Source: a bacterium (GTDB taxonomy: Bacteria; Bacteroidota; Bacteroidia; Bacteroidales; UBA932). Taken from it: DNA of 5,931 nt. The notes below the pieces were generated by a model. It was not told the origin of the DNA. It did no database searches and saw nothing but the letters and a program-made list of their open reading frames with translations. Positions 1 through 5,767 of this stretch are shown piece after piece (positions within the stretch are counted from its first letter, which is position 1; each line of letters begins with the position of its first letter). The translations under genes and the position numbers were made by a program. Location: the NCBI GenBank assembly GCA_004561775.1, contig SFUD01000051.1, positions 1-5,931 on the forward strand, in the 5' to 3' direction.

Positions 1-1
1 A

Positions 2-115
2 GCCACGGAGAGTCTTGTTCTGCAGAATCTGCGAACTCTCTCCAACCACACCATTATCTTTATCTCCCACAGAGAGGCTGTAATGAAGAGCGCAGACTCC
101 CTGCTTGAACTATAA
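2..115 (+). CDS. ABC transporter ATP-binding protein, C-terminal end (partial)
   Basis: Only the last 37 codons are inside the window, read in frame from position 2 and ending at TAA 113-115. The visible peptide begins ATES and contains HTIIFISHR. This fits the end of an ABC ATPase, where a TE pair follows the D-loop and a hydrophobic strand leads into the H-loop histidine (here residue 23 of the fragment) that contacts the ATP gamma-phosphate. The following AD-SLLEL segment fits the usual post-H-loop strand. Walker A, the signature motif, Walker B and any membrane domain lie upstream, so importer or exporter type and substrate cannot be told. The T-I-I-x-I-S-H-R form is common in exporter-type half-transporters, which is only a hint. 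The gene runs the same way as the hydrolase that follows, 65 bp away, but that gene has its own promoter-like sequence. Confidence 0.75.
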   Translation, partial: ATESLVLQNLRTLSNHTIIFISHREAVMKSADSLLEL

Positions 116-126
116 GGGATAAAAGG

Positions 127-157
127 TTAGATAATAGTCAAATTCTTTGTACTTTTG
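127..157 (+). promoter_or_regulatory. Bacteroidota-type sigma-70 promoter for the GH9-CE4 / nfnAB operon
   Basis: Positions 150-157 read TACTTTTG, an exact match to the Bacteroidota -7 consensus TAnnTTTG. A TTAG at 127-130, one base off the -33 TTTG element, lies 19 bp upstream, which is the usual spacing. Transcription would start around 162-165, leaving a leader of under 20 nt before the ATG at 181. The leader is A/T-rich with no Shine-Dalgarno sequence, normal for this phylum. No operator-like inverted repeat was seen around it. The call rests on motif and spacing only. Confidence 0.55.
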
Positions 158-180
158 TACCGGTTTTAAAATCTCTCATT

Positions 181-2811
181 ATGATGAATCTTATCGCATA
201 CATTACGTTGGTCTTCTCTATGATTGCGCAAACCAACGACACTCTTGCTGCAAAGAGCAATGATTCTCTACTGCAGGATAATCGCAAGGCGCTCTCCACA
301 CTAGATATTATTGCAAAAGAGCAGAAATGCCAGGACGAGGGCGGTGCTGTATCGTGGATAAGAGTAAACCAACTGGGTTATCTGCCAAACGATGTAAAGG
401 TTGCGGTCTATATCTCCGCAGAAGATGAGTCGGCCTCATCCGCCCCTGCAGATACCTTCAGAGTCTTCAGAGCTCTGGACGGCAAAGTGCTCTTCTCCGG
501 AAAGGCACAGCAGAAGGATGCCTCCAAGTGGGCTCTAAAGAGCGCTTTCAGGCTGGATTTTAGCCCATTGAGAGAGGAGGAATATTGCTACATAGAGTTT
601 GCTGGGGCAAGGTCTCCCCTCTTCCGAATCGGGAGTAATGTATATGAGGGCCTTAGCGACTACCTTCTTACTTATATGCGCCAGCAGCGGTGCGGCTACA
701 ACCCTTTCAACAATGCAAAGTGCCACACCCACGACGGTTACATTGTGGACCACCCTACCCGCAGCGGCCAGAAGATAGATGTTACAGGCGGCTGGCACGA
801 TGCAACAGACTACCTGCAATACCAGACCACCACTGCAACAACCATCTATCAGATGCTCTTTGCATATATGGAGCAGCCGGACAAATCAATCTTTAAAGAT
901 GAGTACAACGCGGCGGGAAATAGAGGCAGCAATGGTATTCCCGATATTTTGGATGAGGCAAGATGGGGCTTGGAGTGGCTTCTTAAGATGAATCCGCAGA
1001 ACAAGGTGATGTTTTCTCAGATAGCGGACGACAGAGACCACGCCGGTTTCCGCCTTCCATATAAGGATAGCGTGGATTACGGATGGGGAAGAGGCGAAGG
1101 GAGGCCGGTCTATTTTGTTACAGGCAAGCCTCAAAGGGTGTACAAAGCTCTGAACCGCACCACAGGCGTCTCCTCTGTGGCAGGAAAATTCTCCTCTACC
1201 TTTGCTCTGGGAGCGGAGGTCTTCAGGGAGATAGAGCCGCGTCTCTCCAAAAAGATGCTTGTTAAGGCTTCGCAGGCTTATGCCTATGCGGAGGAGCTTC
1301 CGGGCAATACACAGACTATTAGCATTGTCTCTCCCTATTTTTATGAGGAGGATACATATACAGACGATATAGAGCTTGCCGCATCAACACTCTACCACTA
1401 CACACAGGACCCAACCTGGGGCAAGAGGGCAGATTACTGGGGTGAACTGGAACCTGTTACACCTTGGATGGAACTTGGCAGAGGAAGACACTACCAATAC
1501 TATCCCTTCGTTAATTTGGGCCACTACTATCTGGCCTCATCGGAAGATAAGGCAATTGCCAACAAGTACAGAGAATATATGAAGATGGGGTTGGAGTCTA
1601 TCAGAAGACGCGCGGCAGAAGACCCCTTTATGAACGGCATTCCATATATCTGGTGCTCCAACAATCTTACATCGGCTGCAATAACGCAGGCAAGGCTTTA
1701 TAATAAGGTATCGGGAGACTCAACCTATATGGAGATGGAGGCGGCACTGCGCGACTGGCTCTTTGGCTGCAACCCTTGGGGAACCTCTATGATAACGGGC
1801 ATTCCTTATTATGGCGACTATCCTGTTGCGCCCCACTCCTCTTATTATGTGATAAACAGAGATCTAACCTATGGCGGTCTGATAGATGGACCTGTTTATA
1901 GAAGCGTCTTTGTAGAGAGAGCAGGCAACTCTCTCACCAAAGAGGATAGATATGCACGCTTTAACAATGGAATAGCTGTGTATCACGACGATATGGGAGA
2001 CTATGCCACCAACGAGCCGACTATGGATGGCACCGCCGGGCTCACCTACTATTTTGCTGCAAAGGAGTGCGAAGGCTTGCTCTACAGAGAGGCCAATAAG
2101 GCTCCTTTTGAGGGCGAGGAGGATAATTATGGCGTAATACGCAGAATTAATCCGTCGGAGAAGAGCATCTATCTTCTCTTTACTGCAGATTCCAATTTTG
2201 TTGGAGCGGAGAGCATTCTCAAGACTCTTGAGAAAGAGAAGGTTAAGGGCTCCTTCTTCCTTACCGGCAATTGTCTGAGGGTGCCGGAGAATATGGCTGC
2301 CGTAACTGCCATTGTAGAGGCCGGCCACTATGTTGGGGGCCATTCGGACGGACACCTTCTCTATGCCCCTTGGGAGGGAAGGGATTCCAGCTACTACTCT
2401 CCGGAGGAGATTATTGCAGATATCAACGCCAACTTTGCGGAACTGGAGAAGTTTGGTATTGAGAGGGATTCTGCACGCTTCTTTATTCCGCCATACGAGC
2501 ACTATAACAGGCTTAGCGTGGAGGCAATGAGAAGGGCAGGTCTTATTCCTGTAAACTACACGGCCGGCACAGCCACTCCTGCAGACTATACTACTCCATC
2601 TATGAGCAACTATATAGGTTCTCAAGAACTTATCGCACGATTATATGCCTTTGAGGCGGAAAAAGGACTTAACGGAGCAATGATTCTTATACATCCGGGC
2701 GTGAGTGAGGAGCGTAAGGACAGGCTCTATGATAAATTGGGCGAAATAATCAAATATCTTAAAAAATTGGGGTACGAATTTAAATCACTTAACCAGATAT
2801 GTACAAAATAG
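181..2811 (+). CDS. GH9 glycoside hydrolase fused to a C-terminal CE4/NodB polysaccharide-deacetylase domain
   Basis: This 876-residue protein probably cleaves a beta-1,4-glycan. Residues 1-24 hold a hydrophobic stretch (LIAYITLVFSMIA) that could be a signal peptide, although its n-region lacks Lys/Arg. Residues about 58-152 form the Ig-like domain that precedes many GH9 enzymes, starting WIRVNQLGYLP. Residues about 155-630 are GH9: GGWHDATDY (203-211) supplies the two acidic residues D207 and D210, one the expected catalytic base; NPWGTSMITG with H552 matches the conserved active-site histidine region; and TNEPTMDG places the catalytic acid at E612. Residues about 650-876 resemble NodB/CE4: HSDGH (721-725), FFIPPY (767-772) and LIH (836-838) match motifs 2, 3 and 5, but motif 1 reads FTAD (667-670) instead of TFDD. 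ATG 181 was chosen because no upstream in-frame ATG or GTG exists after the stop at 106; ATG 184 is an alternative. The 3' end overlaps nfnA. Cellulase-like activity is the default guess; the deacetylase domain leaves an amino-sugar polymer possible. Confidence 0.9.
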   Translation: MMNLIAYITLVFSMIAQTNDTLAAKSNDSLLQDNRKALSTLDIIAKEQKCQDEGGAVSWIRVNQLGYLPNDVKVAVYISAEDESASSAPADTFRVFRALDGKVLFSGKAQQKDASKWALKSAFRLDFSPLREEEYCYIEFAGARSPLFRIGSNVYEGLSDYLLTYMRQQRCGYNPFNNAKCHTHDGYIVDHPTRSGQKIDVTGGWHDATDYLQYQTTTATTIYQMLFAYMEQPDKSIFKDEYNAAGNRGSNGIPDILDEARWGLEWLLKMNPQNKVMFSQIADDRDHAGFRLPYKDSVDYGWGRGEGRPVYFVTGKPQRVYKALNRTTGVSSVAGKFSSTFALGAEVFREIEPRLSKKMLVKASQAYAYAEELPGNTQTISIVSPYFYEEDTYTDDIELAASTLYHYTQDPTWGKRADYWGELEPVTPWMELGRGRHYQYYPFVNLGHYYLASSEDKAIANKYREYMKMGLESIRRRAAEDPFMNGIPYIWCSNNLTSAAITQARLYNKVSGDSTYMEMEAALRDWLFGCNPWGTSMITGIPYYGDYPVAPHSSYYVINRDLTYGGLIDGPVYRSVFVERAGNSLTKEDRYARFNNGIAVYHDDMGDYATNEPTMDGTAGLTYYFAAKECEGLLYREANKAPFEGEEDNYGVIRRINPSEKSIYLLFTADSNFVGAESILKTLEKEKVKGSFFLTGNCLRVPENMAAVTAIVEAGHYVGGHSDGHLLYAPWEGRDSSYYSPEEIIADINANFAELEKFGIERDSARFFIPPYEHYNRLSVEAMRRAGLIPVNYTAGTATPADYTTPSMSNYIGSQELIARLYAFEAEKGLNGAMILIHPGVSEERKDRLYDKLGEIIKYLKKLGYEFKSLNQICTK

Positions 2812-3665
2812 TTGAGAAGAGGGAGCTTACACCTGTTATTTATAAGTTTAAGGTTGAGGCTCCTGTTATTGCCGCTTCCGCCCTGCCGGGGCAGTTCCTT
2901 ATAATAAGAAGCGGAGAGAATGGTGAGAGGGTTCCGCTTACTATCTGTGATTACGACAAGGAGAAGAGTCTTGTGACCATTGTCATTCAGGTAATTGGTC
3001 ATTCCAGCAGAAAAATCAGTCTGTTGAACGAGGGTGATTGTATAACGGACTTTGCCGGTCCGCTTGGCAATCCTGCAAAATATGTCAACTGGAGCGATGC
3101 CGATTTGAAGGGCAAACGTTTTCTCTTTATTGCCGGTGGCCTGGGCATTGCCCCGGTATATCCTCAGGTAAAATACCTCAAGAGCAAGGGTGCCCACGCA
3201 GATGTTATTCTGGGCGCCAAAACCGCATCTCTGCTTATTATGGAGGAGGAGCTTAAAGAGTATGCAGATAACCTCTATATCTGCACAGACGATGGCTCCA
3301 AGGGATTCAAGGGTCTGGTTACGGAGAAGATGAAGAGTCTGCTCAAAAGAGAGGAAGGCGAGGCTCCTGCATACGACGAGCTTGTTGCAATAGGCCCTAT
3401 GATAATGATGAAGTTTGTAACCCTTGCTGCTAAGGAGTTTGGCATTCCGCTTACCGTAAGCCTTAACACAATTATGGTGGATGGAACCGGAATGTGCGGT
3501 GCCTGCAGAGTAACCGTTGGCGGCAAAGTAAAGTTCGCCTGCTCGGACGGTCCGGAGTTTGACGCCTATCAGGTAGATTTTGACGAGGCATTGAGAAGAC
3601 TGGGAATGTACAAAGAGTTTGAAGCCGCCGCCAACGCCCGCGACACCGCAGCATCCGCAAAGTGA
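2799..3665 (+). CDS. nfnA: NfnA: small FAD/[2Fe-2S] subunit of NADH-dependent reduced ferredoxin:NADP+ oxidoreductase
   Basis: This 288-residue cytoplasmic protein belongs to the PyrK/ferredoxin-NADP reductase-like family and normally pairs with NfnB. The N-terminal FAD-binding barrel carries R44-V-P-L-T-I-C-D, the RxPLT-type flavin motif. The NAD-binding half carries AGGLGIAPVYP (112-122). The C-terminal cluster region has D228, C233, C236 and C248. That spacing agrees with the Asp-plus-three-Cys ligation I recall for the NfnA [2Fe-2S] centre, and it argues against PyrK, which uses four Cys. In the family this subunit exchanges electrons with NAD(H) while NfnB handles NADP(H) and ferredoxin. 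ATG 2799 lies inside the last codons of the hydrolase gene, a 13-nt overlap with no Shine-Dalgarno site, which suggests translational coupling; the N-terminus MYKIVEKREL aligns with the start of known homologues. The C-terminal tail from about residue 275 is Ala-rich and probably disordered. SudB-like sulfide dehydrogenase is the close alternative name. Confidence 0.9.
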   Translation: MYKIVEKRELTPVIYKFKVEAPVIAASALPGQFLIIRSGENGERVPLTICDYDKEKSLVTIVIQVIGHSSRKISLLNEGDCITDFAGPLGNPAKYVNWSDADLKGKRFLFIAGGLGIAPVYPQVKYLKSKGAHADVILGAKTASLLIMEEELKEYADNLYICTDDGSKGFKGLVTEKMKSLLKREEGEAPAYDELVAIGPMIMMKFVTLAAKEFGIPLTVSLNTIMVDGTGMCGACRVTVGGKVKFACSDGPEFDAYQVDFDEALRRLGMYKEFEAAANARDTAASAK

Positions 3666-3743
3666 ATGCCGCAGCCCGCGCCACAGCAGCAATACCGCGC
3701 CACACACCAAGTAATAGCAGCTGCCAAAGAGCAACCGCGCAGT

Positions 3744-3781
3744 TCAAAAAAATTACAAGTTTTATAGAAAAGAGAAATACA
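3744..3781 (+). promoter_or_regulatory. A/T-rich translation initiation region that fixes the nfnB start
   Basis: The frame of nfnB stays open upstream to a GTG at 3662, which overlaps the nfnA stop as GTGA. The sequence changes sharply from G/C-rich Ala/Arg-type codons (3666-3743) to A/T-rich bases at 3744-3781. There is a weak purine run AGAAAAGAG at 3766-3774, seven bases before ATG 3782. A-rich leaders of this kind are typical for Bacteroidota starts. The 40 extra residues that the GTG start would add are low-complexity and resemble no part of the family, while MANNIPRVKV fits the family N-terminus. I found no convincing TAnnTTTG here, so nfnB is probably read from the upstream promoter. 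Confidence 0.6.
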
Positions 3782-5209
3782 ATGGCAAACAATATTCCAA
3801 GAGTTAAAGTAAGAGAGCAGGCTCCGGAGGAGAGAGTACATAATTTTGAAGAGGTCTGCTATGGTTACAACAGAGATGAAGCCCTGCTGGAGGCAAGCCG
3901 GTGTCTTAATTGCAAGAACCCCTCATGCATGAAGGCCTGCCCTGTCTCAATAAAGATTCCGCTCTTTATCAGCAAACTGACACAAGGCGACATTCAGGGC
4001 GCCGGCAGAGTCATTGCAGAGGATAGTTCGCTCCCGGCAATATGCGGACGCGTATGCCCTCAGGAGAACCAGTGTGAGGGCTCCTGCATACTTGGCAAAC
4101 GCGGCGAGCCCGTAGCAATAGGCAAACTGGAACGCTTTGTAGCAGACACTCTGCTAGATATGCCTGACAATTGCGCTGCCCCTGCCAATTGCTCTGCCCC
4201 TACCCCAAATAGCACCTGCGGCAACAAATCAAAACGCATTGCCGTTATTGGCAGCGGCCCAAGCAGCCTTGCCTGCGCCGGCGACCTTGCCAAGATGGGC
4301 TATGACGTAACAATCTTTGAGAGCCTGCATAAAGCCGGAGGAGTGCTGGTATATGGCATCCCGGAGTTCCGACTCCCAAAGCAGAAGATTGTGGAGAGGG
4401 AGATAGAGAGCATCAAAGCGCTTGGAGTTAAGATAAAGACCAACATCTTTATCGGGAAGAGCATACATATAAAAGACCTTATGGAGAGAGAGGGCTTCAG
4501 CGCCATCTTCATTGGCACCGGTGCGGGCCTGCCTCGCTTTATGAACATCCCTGGAGAGAGCCTCAACGGCGTCTTCTCTGCCAATGAGTTCCTTACCCGA
4601 ACAAATCTTATGAGGGCTTATCTTCCCGATGCTGAGACGCCTATCATCTCCGGCAAAGAGGTGTGTGTAGTAGGTGGCGGAAATGTAGCTATGGATGCTG
4701 CAAGAAGCGCTGCAAGACTAGGTTCTAAAGTAACGGTAGTATATAGAAGAACAGAGGCCGAACTTCCGGCAAGAGCAGAAGAGGTTCACCACGCAAAAGA
4801 GGAGGGCATAATCTTCAAGACTCTAACTAACCCCATAGAGATAATCGGAGATGAGAGAGGATGGGTTAAAGGTCTCCGATGCCAGAAGATGGAGTTAGGA
4901 GAGGCCGACGAATCGGGAAGAAGAGCTCCGGTAGCCATTGAGGGCGCAGAGGAGTTTATCCCAACAGAGAGCGTGATAATGGCACTTGGCACAGCACCAA
5001 ACCCGGTAATAGCCAAATGTACGCCAGGCCTTGCCACAAACAAGAAGGGTTGTATTGCCATAGACGAAAACTGCGCCACCTCCATAAAGGGCATCTTTGC
5101 CGGTGGCGACGCAGTCACAGGAGCAGCCACCGTAATCCTCGCCATGGGCGCAGGCCGCAAAGCCGCAGCCGCCATCCACAACTACTGCCAACAAGAATCC
5201 CAGGCCTAA
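3782..5209 (+). CDS. nfnB: NfnB: large subunit of NADH-dependent reduced ferredoxin:NADP+ oxidoreductase (GltD-like)
   Basis: This 475-residue protein matches the glutamate-synthase small-subunit-like family at full length. The N-terminal ferredoxin-like region has two cysteine sets, C41-C44-C49-C53 and C88-C92-C98-C102, for two [4Fe-4S] clusters. A FAD-binding fold follows with GSGPSSLACAGDL (157-169) and GGVLVYGIPEFRLPK (186-200). The NADP(H) domain has VVGGGNVAMDAARSA (296-310) and YRRTEAELPAR (321-331). The FAD-closing motif GGDAVTGAATVILAMG is at 441-456. With NfnA it should form the bifurcating complex that couples NADPH oxidation to NAD+ and ferredoxin reduction, or the reverse. No glutamate-synthase large-subunit gene is adjacent, and nfnA is 116 bp upstream, so a GltD role is unlikely. 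Oddities are Ser162 where GxGxxG usually has Gly, and a Cys/Pro/Asn-rich linker at residues 130-146 built from a duplicated 18-bp unit. Translation ends at TAA 5207-5209. Confidence 0.9.
   Translation: MANNIPRVKVREQAPEERVHNFEEVCYGYNRDEALLEASRCLNCKNPSCMKACPVSIKIPLFISKLTQGDIQGAGRVIAEDSSLPAICGRVCPQENQCEGSCILGKRGEPVAIGKLERFVADTLLDMPDNCAAPANCSAPTPNSTCGNKSKRIAVIGSGPSSLACAGDLAKMGYDVTIFESLHKAGGVLVYGIPEFRLPKQKIVEREIESIKALGVKIKTNIFIGKSIHIKDLMEREGFSAIFIGTGAGLPRFMNIPGESLNGVFSANEFLTRTNLMRAYLPDAETPIISGKEVCVVGGGNVAMDAARSAARLGSKVTVVYRRTEAELPARAEEVHHAKEEGIIFKTLTNPIEIIGDERGWVKGLRCQKMELGEADESGRRAPVAIEGAEEFIPTESVIMALGTAPNPVIAKCTPGLATNKKGCIAIDENCATSIKGIFAGGDAVTGAATVILAMGAGRKAAAAIHNYCQQESQA
4169..4204 (+). repeat. 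Tandem 18-bp duplication inside nfnB
   Basis: Two adjacent 18-bp units, 4169-4186 and 4187-4204, agree at 16 of 18 positions and begin AATTGC. They encode NCAAPA and NCSAPT, residues 130-141 of NfnB, in the linker between the iron-sulfur region and the first FAD-binding fold. The unit is a multiple of three, so the frame is kept. It looks like a small slippage duplication in a tolerant linker. The extra cysteines C131, C137 and C146 are not part of the expected cluster ligands. Confidence 0.75.
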
Positions 5210-5238
5210 CCCCCGTCTAACCCCGGCTAACCCCCGGC
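5207..5238 (+). repeat. Three tandem TAACCCC(C)G-type units overlapping the nfnB stop
   Basis: The units are 5207-5217 (11 bp), 5218-5227 (10 bp) and 5228-5238 (11 bp), each TAACCCC with or without an extra C, then GTC or GGC. The first TAA is the nfnB stop codon, and the TAA of the third unit is in the same frame. The array therefore provides a backup stop codon. It could be simple slippage in a C-rich tract. Confidence 0.7.
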
Positions 5239-5241
5239 AGG

Positions 5242-5311
5242 AGGAGCAGCAACCCCTCTCCACTTACCCCGGTGGTAGGAGCAGTTATCCCTCTCCACTT
5301 ACCCCGATGTG
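5242..5311 (+). repeat. Two tandem 35-bp units
   Basis: Units 5242-5276 and 5277-5311 match at 29 of 35 positions and share the cores AGGAGCAG and CCCTCTCCACTTACCCCG. The next bases, AGGAGAGG from 5312, resemble the start of a third unit that then breaks off. No coding or binding role is evident. Confidence 0.75.
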
Positions 5312-5364
5312 AGGAGAGGCGACAACTTAGCACAGCAAACCTGCTGGCTGTCCGAGCGGCAATC

Positions 5365-5535
5365 AGATTGCAACTCCAAGCAGGTGCTGAAAACAGATTG
5401 CCACGCCTGGCAGAAGCAGCAACCAGATTGCCACGCTCGGCAGAAGCACCAACAAGATTGCCACGCCCGGCAGAAGCAGAAATCAGGTTGCCACGCTCGG
5501 CAGAAGCACCAACCAGATTGCCACGCTCGGCAGAA
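5365..5535 (+). repeat. 30-bp minisatellite, about five good units plus one degenerate unit
   Basis: Units begin at 5365, 5395, 5425, 5455, 5485 and 5515, each opening AGATTGC or AGGTTGC. The unit at 5365 is degenerate, matching about 19 of 30 positions. The next four differ from the consensus at 3, 1, 4 and 1 positions, and the last stops matching after 21 nt at 5535. The core TTGCCACGCTCGGCAG contains a small inverted repeat, TGCC and GGCA around a 6-nt loop. Because 30 is divisible by three, all frames read as 10-residue repeats, which explains the long but meaningless open frames. Confidence 0.9.
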
Positions 5536-5550
5536 CCCACCTTCTCGGGA

Positions 5551-5706
5551 AAAAGCGCACAAAAACCCCGATTTTGTGCTCGGCGAGGCCTAAAACCTAG
5601 GAAATATTGACCAAAAGCGCACAAAAACCTCGATTTTGTGCTCGAAAACCCTGAAAACGGGGGTTCCGGCAGCCAAAAGGGCACAAAAACCCCGATTTTG
5701 TGCTCG
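5551..5706. repeat. Three 32-bp palindromic repeats at an exact 62-bp period
   Basis: Copies lie at 5551-5582, 5613-5644 and 5675-5706. Copies 2 and 3 each differ from copy 1 at a single base. Each folds into a perfect 8-bp stem, GCACAAAA with TTTTGTGC, around a 7-nt loop (ACCCCGA, or ACCTCGA in copy 2). The two intervals are 30 bp each (5583-5612 and 5645-5674) and differ from each other except for scattered matches, including a shared AAAAC at the same offset. On the minus strand every hairpin is followed within two bases by four or five T, so each could act as a weak leftward terminator. The geometry is CRISPR-like, but no cas gene is visible and the repeat sequence resembles no CRISPR repeat I know. 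Confidence 0.85.
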
Positions 5707-5767
5707 GGAAGATGGGGATTGGCACCAGGAAGAGAGGAAATTAGCATCGGAAAGCGCAACCGTTGCC

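Noticed and set aside
1864..2625. A 253-codon minus-strand frame opposite the CE4 region
   Set aside because: It is a shadow of the hydrolase gene; no start context or recognisable domain supports it.
2727..3734. A 335-codon minus-strand frame opposite nfnA
   Set aside because: It is antisense to a clearly recognised gene with all family motifs. Its translation is Cys/Leu/Arg-rich without domains, typical of a shadow frame.
3662..3781. GTG start at 3662 adding 40 residues to NfnB
   Set aside because: The extension is low-complexity and outside the family alignment; ATG 3782 has an A/T-rich leader and a typical N-terminus.
3782..5209. Assignment as the GltD subunit of glutamate synthase
   Set aside because: No large-subunit gene is next to it, while an NfnA partner with the matching cluster ligands is directly upstream.
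5217..5759. A 180-codon minus-strand frame, plus overlapping frames on both strands through the repeats
   Set aside because: The frame exists because the 30-bp unit keeps all frames open. The product is repetitive, resembles no family I know, and similar frames exist on the other strand at the same place.
5750..5760. A fourth copy of the hairpin repeat, suggested by GAAAGCGCAAC
   Set aside because: The match covers only about 11 bases, lacks the palindrome, and is 13 bp off the 62-bp period.
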